Source of the DNA: JBEDUK01 sp040414485
Lineage (GTDB): Bacteria > Actinomycetota > UBA4738
Assembly (NCBI GenBank): GCA_040414485.1
Contig: JBEDUK010000053.1
Span: forward strand, 1 to 64,000
DNA length: 64,000 nucleotides
Direction of reading: 5' to 3'
Shown here: positions 1 to 7,923 of the stretch, piece by piece
Position numbering within the stretch: the first letter of the stretch is position 1
Layout: each line of letters starts with the position of its first letter
Notes under the pieces: model-generated
Told to the model about the DNA's origin: nothing
What the model saw: only the letters and a program-made list of their open reading frames with translations
The model's database searches: none
Position numbers and translations under genes: made by a program

Positions 1-735
1 GTCCTCGAGCGAGTGGTACGAGATGACCACCAGCACGCCGCCGGGCTCGAGGAGGGTCGTCGCCTGGGGGAGGGAGGCGGCGATCTCCTCGAGCTCGGCG
101 TTCACCTCCACGCGCAGCGCCTGGAAGGTGCGGCGCGCGGGATGGGGTCCACCGCGGCGTCCCGGCACAGCGGCCGCGACGATGCCCGCGAGTTCGTCCG
201 TGGTCGCGATCGGCTTCCGACGGCGCGCGCGGACGATGGCCGCGGCGATGCGCCGCGAATGGCGCTCCTCGCCGTAGCGGTAGATCACGTCCGCCAGGTC
301 GGCCTCGGCGTACGTGTTGACCACGTCGGCCGCCGTGGGCCCGCCGCCACCCATTCGCATGTCGAGCGGGCCGTCGGACCGGTAGCCGAAGCCCCGCTCG
401 CTGCGATCCAGCTGCATCGAGGAGACGCCCAGGTCGAACAGCACTCCGCCGGCGCGGTCCACGCCCGCCTCGGCCGCCGCCTCCGACAGCTCGGAGAACC
501 GGCGCAGAACGGGACGGAACCGCCTCCCGAACCGCGCGAGCCGCTCCGCTGCTTCGCGAAGCGCCTCCGGATCCCGGTCGACGCCGACCACGACGTCGAC
601 GCCCGCGGCAAGCAGCCCTTCGGCGTGGCCGCCCGCTCCCACGGTCGCGTCGACGGCCACATCGGTGGCGCCCATGTACGCGATCACCTCGTCGAGCAGG
701 ACCGGTACGTGCGGCTCGGGACTAGCCGAGGGCAC
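1..735 (-). CDS. rsmH: 16S rRNA (cytosine(1402)-N4)-methyltransferase RsmH, 3' end cut off
   Basis: SAM-dependent methyltransferase that modifies C1402 of 16S rRNA and is usually encoded in the division/cell wall operon. Visible signatures are HVPVLLDE near the N-terminus, the SAM-binding loop DATVGAGGHAEG, FDLGVSSMQLD, and the downstream E-R-GF and RTFQALR segments of the family. About 245 codons are visible; the family is usually about 310, so the C-terminus lies beyond base 1. I chose the GTG at 735, which overlaps the stop of the preceding 42-aa gene (722) by 14 nt and suggests translational coupling. The SAM loop is a mild variant (TVGAGGHA instead of TLGxGGHS). Family assignment is firm; the exact start is inferred. 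Confidence 0.93.
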   Translation of the reverse strand, partial: MPSASPEPHVPVLLDEVIAYMGATDVAVDATVGAGGHAEGLLAAGVDVVVGVDRDPEALREAAERLARFGRRFRPVLRRFSELSEAAAEAGVDRAGGVLFDLGVSSMQLDRSERGFGYRSDGPLDMRMGGGGPTAADVVNTYAEADLADVIYRYGEERHSRRIAAAIVRARRRKPIATTDELAGIVAAAVPGRRGGPHPARRTFQALRVEVNAELEEIAASLPQATTLLEPGGVLVVISYHSLED

Positions 736-850
736 GGACGGCCAGCATCGCGAGGCCCACGTACGCCCCGAGCACCGCGGCCATGAGGCCCATGAGGATG
801 ACGCTGTGCAGGATCTCGCCCCGCAGGGCGCCCTTCACCTTCGGTTCCAC
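722..850 (-). CDS. 42-aa single-pass membrane peptide between mraZ and rsmH
   Basis: A GTG at 850 is preceded by a strong AAGGAGGAGGG ribosome binding site 3-13 nt upstream. The 42-residue product has a basic N-terminus (MEPKVKGALRGE) followed by one hydrophobic helix (about residues 16-41) and ends ..AVRALG. It lies between mraZ and rsmH on the same strand and overlaps the rsmH start by 14 nt. I do not recognise the family. It is too short and wrongly placed for FtsL, which normally follows rsmH. The strong SD and the coupled overlap make it a likely real gene, possibly a small division-associated membrane peptide; the function is inference from position only. Confidence 0.6.
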   Translation of the reverse strand: MEPKVKGALRGEILHSVILMGLMAAVLGAYVGLAMLAVRALG

Positions 851-954
851 GATCCCTCCTCCTTGCCTCGCCCAGCGCCCGCGCCGGCGTGGGACAACGA
901 GACGCGCGTCGCTTCCGTGTTCCTTGGTGCTCGTCGTGCCTCCTCGCCCCTCCC

Positions 955-1386
955 TCAGACGCCACCCAAGCTCAGCGCACCGCTTCGGTAGGCGACGGAG
1001 TGCTGCTCCTCGTACCGGTCCCAGGTCGGCCCGTCCCACACCTCCAGGTGGTCGGACACGCCCATCACCACGACGTCGCGGCCCATGCCGAGCAGGTTCC
1101 GCAGCCGCGGCGGCAACGTGAGCCGCCCCTGCGCGTCCGGCGTCACCGGCTCGGTGGAGCTGAAGAACATCCGTGCGTAGGCCCTGGCCGAGGGGTCGGA
1201 CAGGGGCGCGCTCCGGATGCGCTGGCCCTGGCGTTCGAACTCCTCCGGCGGAAAGATCCACAGGCAGCCGTCCTGACCGAGCGTCAGGTAGGCACCGCTC
1301 GAGAGCGCCTCGAGGTACCGCTTCGGCAGGGCGATGCGGCCCTTCTGGTCGAGCTGATAGCGATGCTGGCCGAGCAGTTCAGCCAC
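955..1386 (-). CDS. mraZ: Transcriptional regulator MraZ
   Basis: DNA-binding repressor of the division and cell wall cluster, forming ring-shaped oligomers. The 143-aa product has the two SpoVT/AbrB-type half domains expected: GQHRYQLDQKGRIALPKRY near residue 5 and TPDAQGRLTLPPRLR near residue 80. I chose the GTG at 1386 (MAELLGQHRYQ) because it follows a GGGGGAG Shine-Dalgarno and matches the usual MraZ N-terminus; an upstream ATG at 1446 would add residues unlike the family. It heads the operon with the small membrane gene and rsmH. Direct GTGG repeats upstream (1402-1439) look like its own operator. Confidence 0.93.
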   Translation of the reverse strand: MAELLGQHRYQLDQKGRIALPKRYLEALSSGAYLTLGQDGCLWIFPPEEFERQGQRIRSAPLSDPSARAYARMFFSSTEPVTPDAQGRLTLPPRLRNLLGMGRDVVVMGVSDHLEVWDGPTWDRYEEQHSVAYRSGALSLGGV

Positions 1387-1401
1387 GTCTCCCCCTGTGG
1401 T

Positions 1402-1439
1402 CCACCAGAGTTCCACGTTTATGCCACTTCCACTCCCCA
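1402..1439 (-). promoter_or_regulatory. Candidate MraZ operator: phased GTGG repeats
   Basis: Reading the minus strand, GTGG occurs at 1433-1430, 1427-1424, 1416-1413 and 1405-1402, and TGGGG at 1439-1435. The last three GTGG units are exactly 11 bp apart, about one helical turn. MraZ is known to bind several short G-rich direct repeats spaced by about one turn just upstream of its own gene. The site lies 16-53 bp upstream of the mraZ start, where autorepression is expected. Assignment is by position and repeat phasing only. Confidence 0.55.
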
Positions 1440-1561
1440 ACGTCAAGGTTGCGGGGAAGAAAGCGCGAATGTGATCGCGGGCGTGAGGGAGCGTCGCCGC
1501 ACGTCAGGCGGCGCGAGCGAGCGGAGGTGCAGCGGGATCGAGGCTCAGCGGCAAGCGACGG

Positions 1562-2044
1562 CTAGTGGAGGTACTTCTCCCACTCGGGTTCCACCCGCCC
1601 GAGCGACAGGCGCAGGCCGTCGCGTGGAGCGAACGGCTTGGTGCGAAGAACGAGCCCGGCCTCGTGGGCGAGGCGGTTCTCCTTCTTCGAATTGCATCGC
1701 CGGCAGGCGGCGACGACGTTCTCCCAAGCGTGGGGACCGCCACGGGAGCGCGGGATCACGTGATCGACGTTCTCGGCCTGGCCGCCGCAGTACTGACACA
1801 GCCAGCCGTCCCGGGCGAACACGGCCCGGCGGGTGAGCGTGGCCGTCGCGCGATACGGAACGTGGACCAGGTACTTGAGGCGGACGACCGTCGGGGCCGG
1901 GATCGTGAGGTTCGCCGAACGGAAGATCTCGCCGTTCGCGTGCACGAGCGTGGCCTTCTCCTTGATCACGAGCACCACGGCACGGCGCGCGGGAACCACC
2001 GCAAGCGGCTGTTCCGTCACATTCAGCACGAGCGATCTGGCCAC
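1562..2044 (-). CDS. HNH endonuclease
   Basis: Nuclease of the actinobacterial HNH family with a zinc ribbon. In the 160-aa product (GTG 2044) the motif order is CQYCG (Cys83, Cys86), DHVIPRSRGG (His95 of the HNH core), WENVV (Asn109) and CRRCN (Cys114, Cys117), followed by a KKENRL tail. The N-terminal segment LVLNVTEQPLAVV...RRAVVLV is typical of this stand-alone family. An alternative GTG lies at 2029; no Shine-Dalgarno precedes either, but a TATACT -10 at 2064-2059 would give a very short leader. It is divergent from moxR. The cellular role of these stand-alone nucleases is not established; DNA repair or defence are possibilities. Confidence 0.8.
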   Translation of the reverse strand: MARSLVLNVTEQPLAVVPARRAVVLVIKEKATLVHANGEIFRSANLTIPAPTVVRLKYLVHVPYRATATLTRRAVFARDGWLCQYCGGQAENVDHVIPRSRGGPHAWENVVAACRRCNSKKENRLAHEAGLVLRTKPFAPRDGLRLSLGRVEPEWEKYLH

Positions 2045-2208
2045 TGGACTCGCGGCCGAGTATATGGAAGCCGATCGAAGAGCGGTCCCGCGCCCCGCGG
2101 ACCGATGGGCGCCTTTGGGACTCGGCCCCGCAGGGAACACTGAAGGACACCATCACCGTCGGATCGACACACGTGAACCGCGGCGAAACCACACGGCTGC
2201 CGCGCGCG

Positions 2209-2214
2209 TATACG
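2209..2214 (+). promoter_or_regulatory. -10 element of moxR operon, leaderless arrangement
   Basis: TATACG ends 8 bp before the moxR ATG at 2223, too close to leave room for a Shine-Dalgarno. This matches the -10/start spacing seen at several other genes in the window. No convincing -35 is visible. Confidence 0.45.
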
Positions 2215-2222
2215 TAGGTACT

Positions 2223-3230
2223 ATGACGGTCTGGCCCGACGAGCGCGGAGGGGACGTGGAGCCGCAGAGGACCGCCGGCGACTGGGAAGGGTTCGCTTCT
2301 TCCTTCTCACGCCTCGCCGACAACATCGAACGCGTCATCCAGGGCAAGCGCGAAGAGGTTCGTCTCGCCCTGGTCTGTTTGATCGCCGAGGGGCATCTCC
2401 TGATCGAGGACGTGCCCGGGGTCGGCAAGACCATGCTCGCGAAGTCGATCGCCCGGTCGATCGACTGCTCGTTCCGAAGGATCCAGTTCACGCCCGACCT
2501 GCTGCCGACGGACGTCACCGGCGTGAACGTGTACAACCAGGAGCGCGGGGACTTCGAGTTCAAGCCGGGGGCGATCTTCGCCAACATCGTGCTGGCGGAC
2601 GAGATCAACCGGGCCAGCCCGAAGACCCAGTCGTCGTTGCTGGAGAGCATGGAGGAGCACCAGGTGACGGTCGACACCGTTACGTACCACCTGGGTGTGC
2701 CCTTCATGGTCATCGCCACGCAGAACCCGATCGAGCACGAGGGGACCTACCCGTTGCCGGAGGCGCAGCTCGACCGGTTCATGATGCGGCTGTCCATCGG
2801 CTACCCGAACCTCGACGCGGAGGCGGCGATCCTGTCGACGCACGGGGTGGCCTCCACGCTGGAGGACATCGAAGCGATCACCGACGCGCCCGGCGTGTCA
2901 AGGATGGTCTCGATGGTCCGGGAGGTGCACGTCGCCGAGACGCTTCGCCGCTACATCGTCGCGCTCGCCGACGCGAGCCGGCGCCATCCCGAGGTGTACC
3001 TGGGCGCGAGCCCACGCGCCTCGATCATGCTGCTCAGGTCCTCTCGCGCGCTGGCCGCCGCGGAAGGCCGCGACTACGTAGTGCCCGACGACGTGAAGCG
3101 CCTGGCGGTGCCCGTCATGGGCCACCGCGTGATCATCGCGGCGGACGCCGCCATGAACGGCCGTACGCCGGAGGCGGTGCTCAGTGAACTGATGGCAGAG
3201 GTGCCGGTCCCCATCCGCGGGAAGACGTAG
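2223..3230 (+). CDS. MoxR-family AAA+ ATPase
   Basis: 335-aa chaperone-like AAA+ ATPase of the MoxR family, which typically works with DUF58 and other membrane partners to mature or activate protein complexes. Walker A is EDVPGVGKT (residues 62-70) and Walker B IVLADE (122-127); sensor ATQNPIEHEGTYPLPEAQLDRF and the lid domain SPRASIMLLRSSRALAA follow. The stop at 3230 abuts the DUF58 ATG at 3231. An upstream in-frame extension exists, but the ATG at 2223 gives a normal family N-terminus and sits 8 bp after a -10-like TATACG. First gene of the three-gene operon 2223-6721. Confidence 0.93.
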   Translation: MTVWPDERGGDVEPQRTAGDWEGFASSFSRLADNIERVIQGKREEVRLALVCLIAEGHLLIEDVPGVGKTMLAKSIARSIDCSFRRIQFTPDLLPTDVTGVNVYNQERGDFEFKPGAIFANIVLADEINRASPKTQSSLLESMEEHQVTVDTVTYHLGVPFMVIATQNPIEHEGTYPLPEAQLDRFMMRLSIGYPNLDAEAAILSTHGVASTLEDIEAITDAPGVSRMVSMVREVHVAETLRRYIVALADASRRHPEVYLGASPRASIMLLRSSRALAAAEGRDYVVPDDVKRLAVPVMGHRVIIAADAAMNGRTPEAVLSELMAEVPVPIRGKT

Positions 3231-4469
3231 ATGCCCACGAGGCGGGGCTGGGCCACGCTCGGCGCGGGCATCGCGCTGTGGATCGGGGCTCGGCTCGTCG
3301 GGTCGAAGGACCTGCACATGATCGCGGCAGGCGTCACGATCCTGCCGGTCCTTGCCGCCGGGTTCGTTCGCTGGTCCCGCCCCCACCTGGCCGTGCACCG
3401 ACAGCTGTCGACGGCGCGGGCGTTCGCCGGGGCACGGGTGACGGTCACCGTGAGCGTCGAGAACCGCGGCCATGTGACCACGGCATACCTCCTTCTGGAG
3501 GACGCCCTTCCGGCGGCGCTCGGCTCCTCCGCGAGGATGGTCGTCACCGGCATCCCGCCTCGCAACGTGCACAAAGTGACCTATTCGCTGCTGGCCAGGC
3601 GCCGCGGGAGGTACCGGATCGGGCCGCTGTCCGTGTACCAGTCCGACCCGTTCGGCCTCGCGCGCGCCCGCGCCGAGACCACCAGCCAGACGGAGCTGGT
3701 CGTGTACCCGACGGTCGAAGAGCTCGACGGCCGCTCGCTCGTGTCCCAGGGCGCCGGTTCCGGCGACGCCGCGGCGAAGCGGCTCCATCGGTCGGCCGCG
3801 GAGTTCTTCACCATGCGTGAGTACGTCACCGGCGACGACCTGCGGCGCATCCACTGGCCGAGCGTGGCCCGCACCGGCTCGCTGATGATCCGGCAGGACG
3901 AATCCACCCGCCGGTCGGCCGCCATCCTGGTCCTGGACAACAGGACGGCGGCCTTCGGTGAACAGGGCTCCTCCGGTTTCGAAGCCGCGGTCTCGGCCGC
4001 CGGCTCGCTCGGGGCGACCCTGTCCCGCTCCGGATTCACGGTGCGGTTCGGCACCGCGGACGCGCCGGCCACGCCGGTGACCGAGGAGGTGCTCCTGGAT
4101 CTCCTGGCGGGCATCTCGCCGTCGAGGGTGAGGACGCTCGGCTCCGCCCTCACGGGCCTTCGGGCCGCTTCCCCCGCCGACACGACGCTCGCCATCATCA
4201 CCGCCCCGCCGACGGGCTCTGAGGTGGCGACGCTGTCCCGGGTGGGCACCACGTTCGGCAAGAAGGTGGCCGTGCTCATCTACCCGCGGCCGCTGTCCCT
4301 GCTGCAGCCGGAGGCTGCGGTCGAAATGGACGGGCGGGCCACGGTGGCCCGCGCCTCGCTGCAACGGTCGGGCTGGACGGTGGTCATCGCCCAGCCGGAA
4401 GGAAAGCTGGCGGACGCATGGCGAAAGACGAAGACCCGGAAGCTCCTGGCAGCCGGTTCGGCATCCTGA
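3231..4469 (+). CDS. DUF58 domain membrane protein
   Basis: 412-aa protein with two N-terminal membrane segments (about residues 6-50), an extracytoplasmic-type beta domain, and the DUF58 core with the signature REYVTGDDLRRIHWPSVART then LMIRQDES (about residues 200-225), followed by a VWA-like region. DUF58 proteins are the constant partners of MoxR ATPases. The start has a GGGAAGACG ribosome site inside the end of moxR. Its 3' end overlaps the transglutaminase gene by 52 nt, so the three proteins are almost certainly co-translated. The biochemical function of the family is unknown. Confidence 0.9.
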   Translation: MPTRRGWATLGAGIALWIGARLVGSKDLHMIAAGVTILPVLAAGFVRWSRPHLAVHRQLSTARAFAGARVTVTVSVENRGHVTTAYLLLEDALPAALGSSARMVVTGIPPRNVHKVTYSLLARRRGRYRIGPLSVYQSDPFGLARARAETTSQTELVVYPTVEELDGRSLVSQGAGSGDAAAKRLHRSAAEFFTMREYVTGDDLRRIHWPSVARTGSLMIRQDESTRRSAAILVLDNRTAAFGEQGSSGFEAAVSAAGSLGATLSRSGFTVRFGTADAPATPVTEEVLLDLLAGISPSRVRTLGSALTGLRAASPADTTLAIITAPPTGSEVATLSRVGTTFGKKVAVLIYPRPLSLLQPEAAVEMDGRATVARASLQRSGWTVVIAQPEGKLADAWRKTKTRKLLAAGSAS

Positions 4470-6721
4470 TCGGGCTGATCGTCGCCGAACTCGCCGCGAC
4501 GGCGGCGTTCGGCCGCGTCTATCAGGGCAGGGAGATCACGCTCAAACTCTGCCTCGTGGCGATGATCGCCACGGCGATCGCCGGCCTGCTCATCCGGCAG
4601 AACATCATCCTGTCCACGCTCGCCAGCATCGCGGGCCTGCTCCTCACCCTCGGCCTGATCGTCTTCCCGGACACGACGCATTTCCTGCTGCCGACCATGC
4701 GCACCCTGCGGGCGGCGCGGATCGCGCTCGGCCAGGTCGGACGCGACGCCAACGTCACGGTCGCGCCGGCGATCCCCCTCAGATCGCTGTTGCTGGCTGG
4801 CGTCACGGCGGTGTGGACGGCCGCCTTCGCGGCGCACTCGCTCGCCTTTCGCGCGCGCAGCCCGCTCCTGGCGCTGACGCCGCTCGCGGCGCTGCTCGCC
4901 TTCGCCGGCGTCGTCGTCGACGACGGCGCGCGGCCCGGCTATGTCCTGCTCTTCATGCTGGGCGCGCTGGTCCTGCTGTTCGGTGACGGCATGCGGCGGC
5001 TCGGCCAGTGGGGCCCGATCACGTCCTGGCGTGGGCGCCGCAGGTTCGCAGCCCGAACCGGCACCGCGGCGCGTGGAGCGTGGCGGGTCGCGGTGGGCAC
5101 GCTCGGCGTGGCGCTGTTCGTCCCCTGGCTTCTGCCGGGGCTCGGTGCGCAGCCGGTGCTCAACCTGGGCGACAGCGCTTCCCGGGGCTTCTCGCTGAAC
5201 CCCATCGACGACGTTCGACCCCGGCTGATCCAGAACCCGCACGCGCTCGCGTTCACGGTCAGGACGAACCACCCCACGTACTGGCGGGAGGCCACGCTCG
5301 ACACGTTCGACGGCACCACGTGGAAAGCGTCGAACACGACGTTCAGCGATGCGAAGCCCATCCCCAGCGACGGACAGATCGCGCCGCCCGCCGGGGCGCC
5401 GCTCGCCACGGCAGGCGACAAGGTGGACGTGTACCAGCAGATCCATTTCGCGGGGCTGGTGCAGCCGTTGATCCCCCTTGCGCCGAACCCGATCACGCTG
5501 ACGATCTCGGACCGCTCTCCGGCGTACGACCCGCAGAGCGGCACGGTGACACTCGGGACCACGGACGTCACGCGAGACGGGACCGAGCTGGCCGCGACGT
5601 CCGAGCTGATCGTCCCGTCGGCCGCTGAGCTGGCCGCGATCCCGAACATCGCCGCGCCCGGGGATCCGTACACGCGCCTCCCGAGCGACACGCCGCAGGC
5701 GATCCGCACGATCGCCAACGCCCTGACGGCGGGGGCGACCACGCCCTACGCCAAGATCATGCTCATGCAGCAGACCATGAAGGGCTGGATCTACGACCAG
5801 CACGTCAAGCCGGACATCTCCAACGACGCGCTGCTGCGGTTCCTGCTCCAGACCCACCGCGGCTACTGCCAGCAGTACGCGGGCGCCATGGCCGTGCTGC
5901 TCCGGGCGCTGGACTATCCGACCCGCGTCGCGGTGGGGTTCACCAGCGGGCAGTTCGATCCGAGGACCAACCGCTGGCGGGTCACGTTCGCCGACGCGCA
6001 CACCTGGGTGGAGGTTCGGTTTCCCGGCTACGGCTGGCTCGCGTTCGACCCGACGCCCACGCGGACGAACGTCACGATCTCCCGGTACGACACGCCGTCG
6101 CCGCTGAACAACACGTACCTGACGAGCGGCGATCCGGTGAAGTCCGGCAAGGGTTCGCCCGGCGGCACCGGCAACACGTGCGTGGCGAACCCGCGGAACT
6201 GCGACCCGCGCACGCGCGGCGACCTGTTCCTCGGCCAGGCGCGCCAACAGCTCACCCCGCAGGACCTGCCAAGGTTCCACCCGAGCGCGGATCGAAGACC
6301 GATCGGCTTCACCGCGCTCGGCGTGCTCGCGCTGCTCATCCTGATCGGCCTGCCGCTGTTCAAGGTGTCGCGGCGGCGGTGGGCCCGCCGGCGCGGGCGC
6401 AGAACCGGCGGCCGCGTGCTGGCCGAGTACACGGCCGTGCTCGACACCGCGGCCGACGTCGGGTTCGGCAAGCGCCCATGGGAGACGCTCGAGGAGTATC
6501 GGGCGCGACTGGTCGCATCGGTGCCGTTCTCGAACGGAGACTTCGACACGCTCACGGTGCTCGCCCAGCGCGCCGCCTACGCGGGAGGAGCCATGGCCCG
6601 CGAGGACGAAGCCGAGGCGGCCGAACGGAGGCGGCGCGCTTCGCGCGAGATCCGTCGCGCGGCCGGCCCCATGCGCTCCGTGGCGGGCGTGTACCGGCTG
6701 GGCCGGCCGGTGCACGACTGA
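4418..6721 (+). CDS. TgpA-type membrane transglutaminase-like protein
   Basis: 767-aa polytopic protein: about six or seven membrane helices (residues 12-260, DUF3488-like), an extracytoplasmic transglutaminase/protease core, one more helix (about 628-650) and a basic cytoplasmic tail resembling DUF4129. The papain-like triad is intact: Cys484 in GYCQQYAGAM, His528 in DAHTWVEV and Asp544 in FDPTPT. The family partners with MoxR and DUF58, as here. The ATG at 4418 has AAGGAAAG upstream and lies inside the DUF58 gene. The substrate is unknown; an envelope protein or peptide is likely. Confidence 0.9.
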   Translation: MAKDEDPEAPGSRFGILIGLIVAELAATAAFGRVYQGREITLKLCLVAMIATAIAGLLIRQNIILSTLASIAGLLLTLGLIVFPDTTHFLLPTMRTLRAARIALGQVGRDANVTVAPAIPLRSLLLAGVTAVWTAAFAAHSLAFRARSPLLALTPLAALLAFAGVVVDDGARPGYVLLFMLGALVLLFGDGMRRLGQWGPITSWRGRRRFAARTGTAARGAWRVAVGTLGVALFVPWLLPGLGAQPVLNLGDSASRGFSLNPIDDVRPRLIQNPHALAFTVRTNHPTYWREATLDTFDGTTWKASNTTFSDAKPIPSDGQIAPPAGAPLATAGDKVDVYQQIHFAGLVQPLIPLAPNPITLTISDRSPAYDPQSGTVTLGTTDVTRDGTELAATSELIVPSAAELAAIPNIAAPGDPYTRLPSDTPQAIRTIANALTAGATTPYAKIMLMQQTMKGWIYDQHVKPDISNDALLRFLLQTHRGYCQQYAGAMAVLLRALDYPTRVAVGFTSGQFDPRTNRWRVTFADAHTWVEVRFPGYGWLAFDPTPTRTNVTISRYDTPSPLNNTYLTSGDPVKSGKGSPGGTGNTCVANPRNCDPRTRGDLFLGQARQQLTPQDLPRFHPSADRRPIGFTALGVLALLILIGLPLFKVSRRRWARRRGRRTGGRVLAEYTAVLDTAADVGFGKRPWETLEEYRARLVASVPFSNGDFDTLTVLAQRAAYAGGAMAREDEAEAAERRRRASREIRRAAGPMRSVAGVYRLGRPVHD

Positions 6722-6760
6722 TCGATCGGGCGCACGCCGCGGCCCTCTGAGCGGAAAGCG

Positions 6761-7291
6761 TCAGATCCCGAGCTTCGCTTCGCGCTGCGCCTCGCGGAGT
6801 GCCCGGACGAAGTGGTCGCGGTCCCGTCGGAACTCGGCGACCTCGTCCGCGACCTGCCGGGTGACCTCGTCGATCGCGACGAAGAACGCCATCTGTCCCT
6901 GCCGGAGCGCGTCCATCACCTCGCCCTCACGGCGGACGACGCGGAAGATCGAACGGCCGTCGGTCACGAGCTTCACCTCGGACAGGTGCTGGTCCAGATG
7001 CGCCCGTTCGTTCAGGAACTGCCACGAGCGGCGCACACGCTGCAGGGACATCCCGCCGTCAAGGAGCGACTTCACCACGCGAAGGGCGACCAGGTCCCGA
7101 AACGAGTACATCCGCGGCACGCCCGGTCGTCCACCTGTGCCCTGCACCGACGGTCGAACGAGTGCGACCTGGTCCCAGTACCGGAGCTGCCGCGGCGTGC
7201 AGCCGCTCAGCCGGGACGCCTGATGCGCGGTGAATCCCTCCAACGTTCGCTCCGATCTCGCTCGTGCCCGTCGTTCGAACCGACCGCCCAC
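6761..7291 (-). CDS. MerR-family transcriptional regulator
   Basis: 176-aa regulator with an N-terminal MerR winged helix (FTAHQASRLSGCTPRQLRYWDQ, then RMYSFRDLVALRVVKSLL), about residues 18-85, followed by a helical region and a C-terminal segment rich in Arg/Glu. It lacks the usual metal-binding cysteine pattern, so the effector is unknown. The GTG at 7291 has no clear ribosome site; a TTG about 18 codons downstream with GGAG upstream would still keep the whole HTH. Convergent with the transglutaminase gene. A TTTGCA/TAGAAC promoter candidate lies at 7324-7353. Confidence 0.8.
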   Translation of the reverse strand: MGGRFERRARARSERTLEGFTAHQASRLSGCTPRQLRYWDQVALVRPSVQGTGGRPGVPRMYSFRDLVALRVVKSLLDGGMSLQRVRRSWQFLNERAHLDQHLSEVKLVTDGRSIFRVVRREGEVMDALRQGQMAFFVAIDEVTRQVADEVAEFRRDRDHFVRALREAQREAKLGI

Positions 7292-7493
7292 CGGAGTGGG
7301 AGCGCCGGAGGGGAAGAACGACAGTTCTAGACCGCTCGGAGGCGGGATGCAAAAGACGGGTTCGACCTGCGACGACGCCCGGTCGTGGAACGGCCCGGCG
7401 ACGAACCGATGGACGGCGCGCGACCGCGAGGTGTCCGAACGGGAGCGTCAGGAACGAACGTGGGCACCGGTCCGCGGGACCGGGCGGCGGCGT
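7292..7493. other. Intergenic region with MerR-gene promoter candidate
   Basis: About 200 bp without a convincing gene on either strand. On the minus strand TAGAAC (7329-7324) is preceded 18 bp upstream by TTTGCA, a reasonable -10/-35 pair for the MerR-like gene. The rest is GC-rich sequence with no repeat or RNA fold I can support. Confidence 0.4.
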
Positions 7494-7868
7494 CTAGGAG
7501 TCGCGCCCGCCGGGTGGGGGCCGGCGGAATCGCTCGGTCAGACGGGCAAGGGCGGCGGTGGGCGAGAGGCGCCCGCCTCGCTCCAGCTGCCGGAGCTGAT
7601 CGCGGCCCATCTGCTTGAGGTAGTGGTAGATCAGCATCGCCGAGCAGACCATCAGCGCGAACCCCGCGATGGCGATCCAGATGGACACCACGAAGAGCAT
7701 GAGCATGAGGAAGCCGAGCAGCAGTCCGAGCAGGCTCCAGCGGATTCGCCGCAGAAGATGGACGGTGAGCGTGTACTGGCCGATGGACTGATCGAGGCGC
7801 GGATCTTCCTCCGCGAGGCGGCGTTCGATCTCTTCGAGGATCCGCTGTTCGTGCTCCGAAAGGGGCAT
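7494..7868 (-). CDS. DUF3040 membrane protein
   Basis: 124-aa actinobacterial protein. The N-terminus MPLSEHEQRILEEIERRLAEEDP is the DUF3040 signature, followed by two transmembrane helices (about residues 45-85) and a basic tail ending PPPGGRDS. The ATG at 7868 has a GAGAGG ribosome site. Function is unknown; the family is frequent next to dinB and mraZ in actinobacteria, and here dinB ends 55 bp upstream. A perfect TATAAT lies at 7902-7897, so it may be transcribed on its own. Confidence 0.88.
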   Translation of the reverse strand: MPLSEHEQRILEEIERRLAEEDPRLDQSIGQYTLTVHLLRRIRWSLLGLLLGFLMLMLFVVSIWIAIAGFALMVCSAMLIYHYLKQMGRDQLRQLERGGRLSPTAALARLTERFRRPPPGGRDS

Positions 7869-7896
7869 CCCGACCTCTCTCGACGTCCCTGTTCGG

Positions 7897-7902
7897 ATTA
7901 TA
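7897..7902 (-). promoter_or_regulatory. -10 element TATAAT for the DUF3040 gene
   Basis: A consensus TATAAT on the minus strand in the 55-bp gap between the dinB stop and the DUF3040 ATG, about 28 bp upstream of that ATG. No good -35 is visible. It suggests an independent promoter rather than simple read-through from dinB. Confidence 0.45.
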
Positions 7903-7923
7903 GGGACCCTTTCGTGTGTAGGG

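Noticed and set aside
4280..6715. Long minus-strand open frame opposite the transglutaminase gene
   Set aside because: Shadow frame; the plus strand carries an intact catalytic triad and membrane helices.
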